NCBI GenBank assembly: GCA_022113835.1
Contig: JAILWY010000001.1
Span: forward strand, 7,626,001-7,690,000
Origin: Atopsyche davidsoni
Lineage: Eukaryota > Arthropoda > Insecta > Trichoptera > Hydrobiosidae
DNA length: 64,000 nt
Direction: 5' to 3'
In this document: in pieces, positions 36,420 to 47,960 of the stretch
Numbering within the stretch: position 1 is the stretch's first letter
Layout of the letters: every line of letters starts with the position of its first letter
Translations under genes and position numbers: made by a program
Notes under the pieces: generated by a model
Seen by the model: the letters and a program-made list of their open reading frames with translations, nothing else
What the model was told of the DNA's origin: nothing
The model's database searches: none

Positions 36420-36800
36420 TTTTAGTTAAATCTTCTCTGAAATCATCGAGGAAGTTGCCTCCTCGTGGTTATTATAAGCCACTATTATGCTCACATGATA
36501 AATCATTAGCTGAACAAACCTCCTCGTATCCTAGAACAAGCGGTGCACGTGTTTGTCCTCTCCCCTGTGTACACCAATCATCTAAGATTTACCGGAAGAG
36601 GCTCTCCAGACACATTGAATGAAGGAAAACTTTACCCCCTCCGAAATGGGAGCGTCTGACCCGCCCTGGAGGCAGCTCGAATATGGCTGCTTGAGCAAAC
36701 ACAACTACCCGATACCAACTACTCTCCACTATATGCTTAACAGTATGGAATACTTCTGGTTACATTTGCTTAATACAAGCTCGGTTACTTTTGTTGTTAT
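36420..36800. promoter_or_regulatory. Mid-GC island W
   Basis: It contains a CGAGGA/TCCTCG hairpin near 36447-36465, CACGTG near 36546 and a GC patch at 36590-36700. The 65-codon + strand frame (36619-36816) has no domain. Confidence 0.3.
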
Positions 36801-37369
36801 ATTTGGGACATTTTAAAATACTCCATGTTTTCAGAAGCTAAACGAAAATGTACTTTTCTTAGTGAAGGCGATAGTATAAACCAACTCGTATTTCCAATTT
36901 ATTGTTAATTTAAAAATGATAGGATAATAATAAAACCTATATTTCATAAAATAATCAATTTGACCTTCATTTACTCTTTTATGTTTGAAAATCTCAGTTT
37001 TAATGATCTTAATTACAAATGTTTTGATTAAATATTGTACTTAACACTTTATATTTATGAAGATATTAATACTCAGCTCTATTGTAGATAATATCTTCAA
37101 ATGACAACTTTTTATAAAACATACAATATTTCAAGAACATTAGCAAATTACTTTGCTTTTTTAAATGTTAGAAATACACTAAATATAATAAATTCACTCT
37201 TTCTAAGTTATAAAAATAATGTTTAAATGTATGTCTGAAATAAATTCACATTTAAATTTATTTAAAAAGTAATAAACATACGATGTGTTGAATAAACGAT
37301 TTTCGTTGTATACTTACTGTATAATATCAAATAATTTATGATCTTGTTACGCTGAAGTTCAACTCTATT
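36801..37369. other. AT-rich spacer
   Basis: No recognisable feature. Confidence 0.6.
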
Positions 37370-37690
37370 TCTCGCATCCCAGCATAACAATCAGTAGATT
37401 ATTGGCTTGTAGTCTTCCACGTGGATTCACCCCTCAGTGGGGTCTGCTGGTCTCCCAAATAAGGCTGCATGTCCCGGACTACCCGACCCTTCACGTGTAA
37501 TATATGCAGCCCCTCCCGGCTCCTGCACCGGAAATGAGGGTGTGTAAAATAAGCCTTATTTCTGCTGAAATATCTGACTAAGAATTGTTTAACTTGGAAT
37601 GCTTCGTTCGAGCCAAAACAAACTGCATTATAATTTGATCTGTAATAACCACCTGATGTTTTGTGACATTGGTCGTGAAAAAACCAACAC
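37370..37690. promoter_or_regulatory. GC-richer island X with two CACGTG E-boxes
   Basis: CACGTG occurs at 37418-37423 (within the palindrome CCACGTGG) and at 37492-37497. An ACCCC/GGGGT inverted pair lies between them. A 102-codon minus-strand frame (37399-37707) has several Cys/His but no zinc-finger spacing I recognise. I leave it uncalled. Confidence 0.35.
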
Positions 37691-39469
37691 AGATAAATTT
37701 TTGACAATACAATTTTTATGTTTCAAATATTTTGATTAGTTTACTTAAATCTTTTGAAACTGTTTGTTAATCAAAACGCTCGATTTCAGAAAACTAAATT
37801 AGTTTAGACAGGCCATAGACAGTGAAGCAAAACACAACTTGAGTTTAATAACCCCATCTCCAAAGTGTACTTGTTCCTTGGAAACTTCTACCCTTTTAGG
37901 GTAAAATATCACGTGAACGTTTTCCTAAAAGAAAATTTAAGAACGTTGAAAGCCTATGCCGGCCAATTTTCAGCATCAAGTCTTAAAATTAAGTCGTTAT
38001 TATTCTGGCAATTACTTTTTAAAACCTTCTTTTTTGAAAGTGTAACAAGAAACGTTCATCCTTTTTATATTTAAAATGGCTTTTTTTTACAATAAAAAAA
38101 ACTAATTTTAAATACTTAATTTGAAACGTAACGCAGAGCTTCTCCAAAACATTTGAGTGTTATTTTTACTATCTGGCTACGGCGCATTAACTTTTCATAT
38201 TCATTTTCTTGATACTTAATATCTTCATAATTTTTAGCTTAAAGTTAAGCAATAAACTGTCCGTGCTAAAATTTATGGCCATTAAATTGATGTACAAACT
38301 TCGCTCGTTTTATTCTTATCGCGATGACATTCAAGCAAAACTAACTTCATTTGTCAGACAAAAGTCAATTCATCGCAGTAGCACAGAAATTCATTTGAAT
38401 ACGAAAGCATTTTATGGAAAACAAACGTTTCACACTTTTATACGGAATCTTGTATATTTATTAACTACATAGGCAAATAAAAAATACATTAACCATCAAT
38501 TCCAACATGAAGCAGATAAATCCTTCATTATAATCCATACATTGACCCTTGAGATGCCAGTTTTGTTTCGTGTGTTTTAAAGCACTATCACTTCTATATG
38601 TCACCACACGTGCTTAATTATTTTTTCGATGGAATTTCTCTTTATGCATTCAATAAAAAAATAATCACAATCATAAACACAAAGTTCAAAAATATATTTT
38701 TCTGTATAATATAGTCTGATTTATCAATGATAAACTCGCTGTAAGCACGAGCATAATACGGATTGTGCAAGTTTCCATTATTACCTTAATTATTAGTATT
38801 CTGCATTGATGTTTTTTTATGAATACAAGTACGTACTAATTTACCTGAGGGGTTGAAGAAGTACAAGGGATGATACGTTAAGCCTTGATTTATGTCTGAT
38901 GAGAATGCTGTTGAATGCACCATTGTTCCTATTAACCATTATGTCAGTCTAACAATAGTACATTACGTGTCTTTTGATTCAAACAGCCGAGGCTTGTAGA
39001 AAGTCTCATCGATAAAGCATCTTTGAAGTTAGTCGTAGGCGAGTAGTGTAGTGTTCACGGGCCTTGGAGTTGTATGGTGATTTATAAACTGCATTAAAAG
39101 ATTGATCACTCTAAGTTGTAGATAAGCACTCGTGCACTAAGCGAGATTGAATTAATTTAAGTGGTATTTTATGGTAAATACGCACTATCCTGGAATGAAA
39201 AATATATTTATAGTAAATATCGACATATAAATTTATCAGAAGTAGTAATTTAATTGTGTACCTAATTTTATTACATTTTCATCAAGGATAGTCCATATTA
39301 AATAACATTATTTCAACCCTAATAATATGTTTACGCAAATGGAAAACACTCAAATAAATTTTACAATATTTTTTTATAAACCATAGGTAAAACTGTTTTA
39401 ACATATAAAAAATTCTGGATTACTTTGCAAAAGTAAAAAAAGTCACTGCTGGTGTAAGAAGATATGTAT
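37691..39469. other. AT-rich spacer
   Basis: About 1.8 kb with no supported gene. On the minus strand at 38845/38844 a C/T-rich tract ends CCCCTCAG|GTAAAT, a weak back-to-back splice-site candidate. A mid-GC patch lies at 38985-39070. Confidence 0.5.
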
Positions 39470-39800
39470 TGACACCGCGGCGATCAGTTTCAAAGGGGTT
39501 AGACTTGAAGCTTTCGTACATCCGATTTCATATTATTCCAGAGATATTTTAAATACTATCGAGTGTATCTGTCGCCTGCACGCCCAACCTGCATTATTCA
39601 TCGAAAAGGGATTTTTCCACAAAATTTTATACGCATAAAGCGGGAAGTCACCCCAGGAAAATGTAAAAAATGTCATATCACAGTGAATAGGCTAAACGGG
39701 GCAAGATGGCGGCTCGGGGTGGTCCGGGAAGGGAGAGGGATGCGTTTCCCGAGGGGATGCTCACCTCCTCCGATGTAAGACAGAAGAACCTCCTCCTGGA
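39470..39800. promoter_or_regulatory. GC-richer island Y, Polycomb-response-like site combination
   Basis: CAAGATGGCGGC at 39702-39713 fits the YY1/PHO consensus across all core positions. It is followed 20 bases later by GGGAGAGGG (GAGAG at 39733-39737), a GAGA-type site. Co-occurring PHO and GAGA sites mark many Drosophila Polycomb response elements. The lepidopteran or insect relevance is inference. Frames on both strands overlap and are not called. Confidence 0.4.
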
Positions 39801-40849
39801 GACTAACACTTGAAGTCAGTTTATGCAGTATAGCCAAGCAATATAATATATACAAAAATATAGCCTGAAAATAAATATTGGGGATATTTATTTATCGAAA
39901 ATAACTTTACTAGCAATATTTTAATAGTATTGTTGGTTTCTGCAAATTAAAAATCACTTAAATCCGTATGCTCCTTTAAAACTTTATATCATTAGTAAAC
40001 TAAATAATACTAAATCATCATATAAACTGTTTTACTTAAGTATACCTAACTGAAGCCAAAGTCTTTGGAGTTATTCGCACAATATATTTGCATTACAGCA
40101 GGTACACTTAGTTTGCTTTTCTTGGTTTTATTTTACCTTACGCATCTCTTTAAAATGTAAAGTGTGCCGATAACCAATGGATTTATTGGTTTTTAGATTT
40201 CTATTAGATAAACAATTCAAATATAGGCTTTACAAAAAGGCTGTTCTCTAGGCGTACCCCAGAAGGACCTGTGATATATTGTTTTCAGTAGATCGGGTCG
40301 TACGACACGAACTAACTTCTCGGTCTGCTTTTTTTGTCTTCCAAATCAATAAAGGATATCCTTAAAAAAGGTTTTTCTTTAGTTTAATATTTTTTTAAAT
40401 TGAGATAAAGTTTTTCATAAAACCACAAAGCTATCTTCATTTAAGTCAAATTTAGTATTAGAAAAGTAGCGAGTTAATGATTTTTGTAGTTAACCAGTCA
40501 CAAAAACTTTAATTTGACAAAACAATATAAAATTGTCAAATCCAAATATACATTATAGTGCACAGGTTCCAGCCATAAATTCAATAGTAACCAACCAATT
40601 AAATAATATGTAATTACTGCGCCTGCATCCTTATTGTATTTTATTTAAATGTGCAATAAGAAAATTATTTGTCATTTATTTAATTTTTACTGTTCTATTT
40701 CCAGACTTCTAAGTATATAGCTGTGGCATTTAATTTTCATAAGCGTTTTCATCGCTGTCATTTATCTTTGAAGCTTACACAAGATTATGCAGGCCTTGTA
40801 ATTATTGAAAATTATATAATAAAGATAATGGTAATCGAATTCACCGCGT
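39801..40849. other. AT-rich spacer
   Basis: No gene or structured repeat recognised. Confidence 0.6.
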
Positions 40850-41340
40850 CTAACAAGTCCCATTAATTTACAAAAGATCTCATCAGCTTTTCTCCCCTAA
40901 ACCCAAATACGAGCTCCATTAGGCGAACCAATTCACAAAAACGAGAACGCTGTAAAAATAAGCGCAATAAATTCTATTGCTCATCTAAAAGTGAAATGCA
41001 AGAACACCGGCCCTTCCCGCGACTGTCGCGCGTCCATGCCGTGACCATTTATCATGCGGCCCCGTCGATACTGAAATGTGCCCTGAATTTCAGTCCGCGT
41101 CCATAATACACCAGCCCTGCTGTTTGGGAGGATTAGCGCTCGAGACATGTCTGATGGAGTACCATTATGAATTAATGCGAAGTGCGGTTGTTTTGTTCCA
41201 AATGAATTTAGTTTTGAGTAATTGCGACTAAATTTGTTTTTGCCCGTCTTGTTTGGCAATTGGTTATTGAAAAAGACTTCTAGTGTAATATCAATGGGCC
41301 ACAGGTGGAATTCCACGCTTACATGTACAATCAAACGTAA
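40850..41340. promoter_or_regulatory. GC-richer island Z
   Basis: A GC core at 41005-41150 contains CGCGACTGTCGCGCG (inverted CGCGAC/GTCGCG) and GGATTAG, and is followed by ATTATGAATTAATG (homeodomain-like). The 117-codon minus-strand frame (40981-41334) is unrecognised. Confidence 0.35.
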
Positions 41341-41619
41341 ATTTTAACGTAATTGCGAAGTATTCGTTATTAAAAATTGTTTGAGCTGCCTTAAAGGGCA
41401 AAACAAAATTCTTAGAATATACACATTATATTTTTGTACAAAATCAAACAAAGTTTTTTATTGTTGACGTGTGTTCATATTTTATTCGGCTTTAACTGAT
41501 CACTCTCAAATTTACAATTAATCAATTTTGAATAATATTTTAATTAAATAAAATCATATAACCGACCGTGCTTGTGAGTTCACTCGATATTTAATTTAAC
41601 TGAAAGCGTAAAATAAACG
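41341..41619. other. AT-rich spacer
   Basis: Nothing recognisable. Confidence 0.6.
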
Positions 41620-41960
41620 TAACAAATAGGCGCTGTCCGAAAATGGGACTCCCGTCACTACTGGCAGAGCTGCAAACCGTAGCGTTTTGAAAATAAAAGC
41701 TAAATTAGAGCAGCTCGGCCAATTTACAGTTATGCAATTTGGAGCGCTCTATTATTGAGGTTGACAATTGGCCTCCAGGACGGCTCATATTTGATGTACG
41801 CTCGCTATTACCGCGGCCCGGTCCCGTCATAATGATCGCTCTCTCTGGCGATCCGGGATATATCCGTCACAGGTGAGCTGCACGAGACTCGATTCTCCTC
41901 ATTACTAAGTCAAGGTGTTTGCTGGACCCAGTTTTGCTTTACGCCCGCTATAAATGTTTA
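41620..41960. promoter_or_regulatory. GC-richer island AA with GAGA loop hairpin
   Basis: GATCGC/GCGATC at 41834-41839 and 41848-41853 enclose the loop TCTCTCTG, so a GAGA-type site is presented in a small hairpin. A CAG|GTGAGC near 41873 lacks a pyrimidine tract. No coding signal. Confidence 0.35.
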
Positions 41961-43739
41961 GCTTTTAACTACGAGTGTTTTAATTTGTGAATCGCTGCTA
42001 AAAATACATTCATAATGTTTCAGTTCCACAAACTATAAACATCAACTAAACTAACTAATAAAAACTTAAACTTATACTTTGAACCGTGTTTTTTCACAGT
42101 TTGCATTGATGAGCGTTTTATTGACGATAATCTAAGCCAAAATAAAGATAGGGAATACATTTACAGATAAAAACCGTTTTTGAATCAGGTTTTTTTTTGA
42201 TTTCGCTGTATCCAGCAGAGCGAATTTCGAAAACATTTCATTTGGAATATTGTCGTATTTCCTAGAATTGTTTGATACACAATTATCTTTCATTGTTGAC
42301 CATTGATAACAGACAAATGAGAGGTCAATAGACTCATTTATCTTTTAAAGTTGAGATGACTACCGCTCGTAGGATTGAGGATAGAAATAATTAGTCTAGG
42401 TAAATCAAAGTTAAATCATCTAAATAAATAACGCTTGGTATATATTTGAAATAACCATAAAGCACCAGCCTCGAAATTAAAGTGTCACGCACTTTGTTGA
42501 TAACATCTGATTGTGTCTACTATTCTCAATAGAGTACGAGTTTAATAGACTAGAACATGCACAAATAAAACATCGACATCACCACTAAATCCCAATTTCT
42601 AAAATCTACAAACTATACTTTAGACTTCTGTTTGTGAGAAAGAAAAATTAATCCTAGTGCTAAGATATGCAGAGTTCATTGCCTCGTTCTTAAGTTAATA
42701 GGGCAATAATCCGCAAGTTTAACTTAGCACTTCTCCACTATTGCATTCCTTCCTCGGTGGATGAGAGGAGATTCAGCTATAAGAATTCGCTCAGGCGCCT
42801 CTACGAATACTTCAGCCTGGGTTCATTACGTGGAAATACTCAAGAAATTAGCTGTTGTTCTATTGACATGAACGTTTCCTTCTTGTTTGCTCTGCCGGCG
42901 GTAAAAGAATTTGATATTGCTTAGAAACTCGCTTAATTATATTCACGCCTAAGGTATTTACATATATGCTTTTATCGACATTAATTAGACTAAAATATTT
43001 CTTATTTCATTTCAACACTCTGAATACAAAATATATACAAGCTTCATCACGACTTCTTAACCTTTATAAGCACACATGCTATATATGGGTGATTTTTTGA
43101 TAATTTAATTTTTTTTCCTAATCGATGAATTTATGAAAGTTTTTTGTAAGATTTATTTTTAAATCAATAAAAAGCTAGGAAATCAAACAAATCAAAACCT
43201 TAGTCAGTGCTAATACTTTGTCACAGCAAAAGGGGAGGCGCTCAAATTCCCGATTTCATAATATCTTTCTTGTGTGAATATTATAAATAGAACTCCTGGA
43301 ATACTAATAAAATTTTACTATAAAATTAAGTGTAGGAGTAATTTACCCAGAACAATTATTGTATTTGGTACTGTGTGAGCAAGTATTTTTGAATATATAG
43401 TATATGTATATTTTAATTTCGTAAATAATTTCTTTCATTCTTGTTTAATTTTTTTATTAAGTGTTATAAATAAATCTTTGAATCTTTTAGACTCTTCAAT
43501 AAAATAAAAAAATATTGTTGGTGGAGAAAATATAAATTTTACGTGTTGAATTTTTTGGGTATCATAAAGTGAAAGATATATTTTATACTATAATTTGGAA
43601 ATCTTAGTGCGATATATCTTGAAATGTTCTTAAATTTTACAAATTAAACACTAGTATAGTTTATACGAAAAATAAAGTATATGCCGCATCAAAGGTTTAA
43701 CAGCCTCATATTTATCACTAATTTAAGAAATATCGCTTA
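41961..43739. other. AT-rich spacer with a mid-GC patch
   Basis: A mid-GC patch at 42665-42910 breaks about 1.8 kb of AT-rich DNA. No gene, hairpin or tandem array recognised. Confidence 0.55.
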
Positions 43740-44070
43740 AAAGGCCATAAAAAGTCGTCTTACATTCTTAGTGACAGGAACATAATTCGTGGGCCGTTTT
43801 CCAACTTACATTACGACAACAAAACAACGAGCGATCGCATAAATCAACGCTTATCGATGACGGCTTGATCAACAACTTCGGAGTCTTGCACGAACACATT
43901 AACAAAACTTTAATTAGAGGCGAGTTGAACTTTGACAGGCGTCTCTAAACGGGGCCTTAATAAGCCAATTATTGTCAAATCCGAAACTAATAAATTCTGG
44001 ACAACTTTGAGTAAACGGCCCTCTGAAGGACAGCAGGAGGACTGCTGCTTTCAACTAAACCAAATTTATA
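43740..44070. promoter_or_regulatory. Mid-GC island BB
   Basis: Balanced composition with GCCATAAAA (Abd-B/Caudal-like), GCGATCGC, TTAATTAG and CCTTAATAAG words. The texture resembles conserved non-coding elements near homeotic-type genes, but conservation cannot be tested from one sequence. Confidence 0.3.
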
Positions 44071-44689
44071 AGTTTCAATTGGTCCGTTAGTCACCAATAA
44101 ATTTTATAAAATATTTAAAATTATAGTTTTATAAATAATACACAAAAAAATAAATGCTTTTAATATTGAAAACAATTGCGCACGGCATGGTTTTAGTCAC
44201 GTTATTTTCCTTACAAAATAATTATTCTATCAAATATAAAATACTACAAAACGCATTGATCAAAAAATATAGAATAGCAAAAAAGTTTCAATTATTCATA
44301 ATTCATTCACATGTATTATTCACTTTAATGGTAATTTGATGAATATTTGATAATTATTTATAGCAACTGCCAACTGTGACTATTTTAAAATAAATATTCA
44401 CACTCGCGATTATGAAATCGATTTTATATTATAAATCATGCAAACGCCACACAGCAAATGGACTATTTAAGGAGCTTAACAAGATTAATATAATCCGTTT
44501 AAATTTTTTTAATATCTTTCTAATTATTAAAGCACTAGCGTTATGAGATTTGTAAAACGTATATACGATGTAAGAATATTATTTTTGCAAATATATAAGT
44601 AAATTAATAAGGATAGCTGAATGCGCATTTGTATAATTGGGTAAAATATAATAGAGTGATTAATCAGTATTTGTTCGGTGGTGGTATTA
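44071..44689. other. AT-rich spacer
   Basis: No gene supported. The 61-codon frame at 44154-44339 is AT-driven. Confidence 0.6.
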
Positions 44690-44982
44690 AGCATGAGCAT
44701 TGTTTTATAATTTGGCTCGGGGCTCATTAAGGCGCCACTGGCCCGGCGGGAGTCCATTACGGGGCGGCTGCTGCCGTACGTCTTATTGACAAGCGGCCTC
44801 GGCGGCGCCTTCTACGGAGAGTCATCGCCCGCGTGCTGAACACATTCCCGATTAATCCAATAACTCTTACCTTGCGAGTGAGTCGCAGCCAGCGGGCGAG
44901 GCCGGGGCCCGGGGGTGAGACCCGAGCGAAGAATGCTCGTACCAAATCTGCGGTCCACCCCCGAAACCTTGACTGTCTTGAC
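44690..44982. promoter_or_regulatory. GC-richer island CC with a minus-strand donor-like site
   Basis: A sharp GC island. On the minus strand ACTCGCAAG|GTAAGAG (plus coordinates about 44867-44882) is a near-consensus splice donor at the edge of the GC-richest part. This is the arrangement expected for a first exon, though no acceptor or initiator is identified. The 62-codon minus frame (TTG start, arginine runs) is compositional. The hAT element is inserted at the right edge. Confidence 0.3.
44975..44982. repeat. Left 8-bp target-site duplication of the hAT element
   Basis: GTCTTGAC, repeated exactly at 45438-45445. It fits the nTnnnnAn target preference described for Ac-type hAT elements. 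Confidence 0.85.
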
Positions 44983-45437
44983 CAGTGGGTCTCAAACTCT
45001 TTTGGCCCACGGATCCCCTTTCATAGTCAAAACTTGCCTACGGACCCCCTTTCATAGTCAAAACTTGCCCACGGACCCTGGGTGAAAAACTACATAAATT
45101 CATATTATAGACTAGTTGGTGCATGTATCGACTCTATTGCGTACCTGTATAAACCTACCTGACTCACCGCGATGCCTGTTATTACTTGTATTTTATGCAG
45201 CTGTCTATATATATATTTTACTTAAGACGTAAAAATTGATAATAATGTATTCATTGTTATTTATTTTAACTTCCATATTAAGAAAAATGTATCACAATTT
45301 TTATATTTTATATTAAACCTTGCGCAGACCCCCTGACGTTGTTCAGGGACCCCCAAATCGATTTTAATTTTCTAAGGACCCCCTGAATGATCCCAGGAAC
45401 CCCATGGGGTCCGTAGGGACCACTTTGAGAAGCACTA
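44983..45437. mobile_element. Non-autonomous hAT transposon (MITE), 455 bp
   Basis: The left end is CAGTGGGTCTCAAA and the right end, read inward, is TAGTGCTTCTCAAA (11 of 14 match), both very close to the widespread hAT terminus CAGTGGTTCTCAAA. A perfect 8-bp duplication GTCTTGAC flanks it. Subterminal ACGGACCCC-type words recur in both orientations, as in other hAT miniature elements. The interior is AT-rich and has no transposase frame, so it would depend on an enzyme made elsewhere. The perfect duplication, despite diverged termini, suggests a fairly recent insertion of an already degenerate copy. Orientation is undetermined. Confidence 0.92.
45009..45070 (+). repeat. 31-bp tandem duplication inside the hAT element
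   Basis: Two adjacent 31-base units (45009-45039, 45040-45070) beginning ACGGA(T/C)CCC differ at only two positions. A third partial copy (ACGGACCCTGG) follows. Subterminal repeats of this kind often represent transposase-binding sites, which is inference here. Confidence 0.85.
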
Positions 45438-45445
45438 GTCTTGAC
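45438..45445. repeat. Right 8-bp target-site duplication of the hAT element
   Basis: GTCTTGAC, identical to 44975-44982. Together they define the insertion boundaries to the base. Confidence 0.85.
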
Positions 45446-46009
45446 GAATATGAAATAAACTATTAAACCCCATATCTCTTTTTTCGGCTAAATATATTTA
45501 AAAAACATGTAAAATAATAATAATAATAATGTTGGCCCCTATTGTTTAGACTGAAAATGGCTTACAGTAAAAATTCATCAGTTATAAGCATTAAAAATAT
45601 ATTAGTTTGATAAATAAAAATGTCTAATTTTTAATTCGTTGGCTTGACAGTTTCTGTAACAGCTGATGACATAAAAACGAACTGGCGATTAACGATGTTT
45701 TTTTTATCCCACAAGCGGGAGATATCAAGTCTTTGACAATCTGAGATCGAAGAGTCCGTTGACATAGTATAATTCAAGAGTCGAGACCGCAAGACAGAGA
45801 AGAAGATAGCCAAGCAAACAGTACGAAGTATCCATAGTTTATTTCGACCGTCTGGCATAATACTTCTACCTTGTTGAGTATAGAGAAAATACAATAATTC
45901 GTCATCGAAGGGTTTTGGTGTGTTGATGAATGATTTTCTTACCCCACTGAGATTCACTGTCACACATGTCAACATGTCATTACTGATTTAAAATAAAAAT
46001 ATTGCGTAG
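45446..46009. other. AT-rich spacer containing an unassigned minus-strand open frame
   Basis: A minus-strand ATG frame at 45631-45975 (114 codons) has a varied amino-acid composition but no domain, signal or family I can name. Frames of this size are expected occasionally by chance in 64 kb, so it is not called as a gene. An (AAT)6-type run lies near 45512-45531. Confidence 0.4.
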
Positions 46010-46510
46010 CTTGTAATTATACTGTTGCGAGCATCTACTACGACCGGCGTTTGACTTTCAACGGGCGTTATAACATAAAACACCTAATAATTCCACACCC
46101 TCTGCAAAAACACCCGCAACACGCAGAGAGGCGGCGTGAAAAACACGTTTTCTCCATTCCACGGGCGCGATTCATCCTCGCGGACATGACGATAGTCTAG
46201 CATGAATAAATTTGTACTCGCCGGCAATAATGAAGCTTGTCAACCGAGGGACTTGTCGGTATCGGCGTACCCAAATTAGCCCCAGCGTCGGGAGGGTTCT
46301 GCCGAAATCTGGAGCCGGTGGCGTGCGCCGGTGCATTTAGCGCTCCGGCCTTATGAAACGCTGGACGTTACTCAGATATCGATCTCCGAGGGAGCCCGGC
46401 ACGCTCTCGTTCGCCGGACGTGTGACTGTTTATTCCCTTCAAACATGAAACCACTCGAGCAGGAGCCCAGTGGTCGGAAACGGAGCCGTAGATTCTTGTT
46501 GACTGATTGC
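46010..46510. promoter_or_regulatory. GC-richer island DD
   Basis: One of the larger GC islands, with GCCGGTGGCGTGCGCCGGTGC (repeated GCCGGTG) near 46313-46333. The 105-codon + frame (46331-46648) runs out of the island into AT-rich DNA, where its product becomes hydrophobic, which is typical of a chance frame. Confidence 0.3.
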
Positions 46511-47599
46511 TGTGTTTTTTTGTTAATAATTAAATTAAGATCTCAGATACTGTGCATTATTTTTATTGTGATTATTTATGGTGTTTTATATTCGATAAAA
46601 TGTAACAATGTGATTATTTATATTGCTGTTTTTATCCGCTTCCTGTGATTAAATGAAAATTTTTCATGAATTGGGCACAATTATGATGATAAACGAAAAT
46701 TTAAAAACACAAGTAGGTTCAAAGGTTAAATTAGGTTTTTTTATAAACATAATTGATAAAACATGATTATATTTTAAGTAATAAATGTTGAAAGTATTTT
46801 TAATCCCACCACAATTATTAATTTGCTCCCTTAGAAGAAGATAGTTGAAAATATTTGAGTTAGCTGATCTATAAAACATATAAGCTGCCTATATATAGTA
46901 ATTGCACTATTTCAAAGCTACGTTTTTATTTAGTTTAGAAAATAACAATTGTTTTAGTAATATCTATTTTTCAAATAACTTAATTACATTTTTATATTAT
47001 TTTCAACCGTCTCGTTTTGTGGTTTTAATATATATTTATTTAGTTTAAATACTTGTTTCGAAATATAATACTCTGAAATTGAAATGAATACACATAAGCA
47101 TCCCATGTTTTTCAGGCAAAAGTTTTTATTTTAAATTATTTAATATGATAAAAGTTATAAATATTTTTGTCATTATTTGTATCTTAGAAACCAGAAAAAT
47201 ATTTTTGACAAAAAAAAGTTTTGTGATTCCTGGTGTAAATTGTTCACCGAGGGCAAGCATAACACGTCAGTGATATATAATTTAAATCAATCTTCAACGA
47301 TGAATAACCGATATGAAAATTTTCTGTGTTGTTTATTGAGTGCTTCGTGTTAATAAGACTTTAATGCTACACTTATGATACGATTTCAATATCAGAATAT
47401 ATTCATTTACTATTTTCGTATCTTGTATCTAACGAAAAATCTCAAATATTCCGCATACCGTGACCTTATATTTTATAGTAATTATTACAAAACAAATTCG
47501 TTTTACCAATAAAAAACATGTTATTTACAACGATTTCTAATATCAGAAGCTGGTTCTACAATCTGCCGAGATCTATAAATTTCCCAAAATAAAAATACC
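46511..47599. other. AT-rich spacer
   Basis: No gene or structured repeat recognised. Confidence 0.6.
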
Positions 47600-47960
47600 A
47601 AACGCTCACAAAAATCTCGAAGAGTGTCGCCTCGTTCAGGATTGAAATTTTTTCAAACACGTCTTGAAATCGAGTGTTTCGACACCCGCCAAGAATCACA
47701 CCTATATCTATCCGCCTGTCTGGTATCGCATCATCTAGTAGAACACGATTCTTACGAAATCGTCCATCTAAGACTGAAACTCCGGCCATTGCAGCCGGAG
47801 AGGAAAAAAAAGACATGACGGTGCATTTTACCTTTGGCCTAATAGACAACGCAATCAAGTCTGTGAGAATCCTTTTCCTTAATGTAACTGACACATATTT
47901 TATTCTTCTACGGTAATTGAACTCCTTTACTCGATCGACTTCTGAGAAACGATTCACCGT
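47600..47960. promoter_or_regulatory. Mid-GC island EE, stop-poor on both strands
   Basis: A minus-strand frame (47556-47957, 133 codons from GTG; first in-frame ATG at about codon 48) overlaps two + strand frames of 64 and 80 codons. The minus product has a balanced composition, but I recognise no domain. It could be a worn transposon or retrocopy fragment, or a regulatory island. GGCCGGAG-type words near 47780-47800 form a small CTCCGGC/GCCGGAG hairpin. Confidence 0.3.

Noticed and set aside
37399..37707. 102-codon minus frame with several Cys and His
   Set aside because: Cys/His spacing does not fit a zinc finger, and there are no splice signals or homology I can name.
46331..46648. 105-codon + strand frame
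   Set aside because: Product character changes from island to AT-rich sequence exactly with base composition, as expected for a chance frame.
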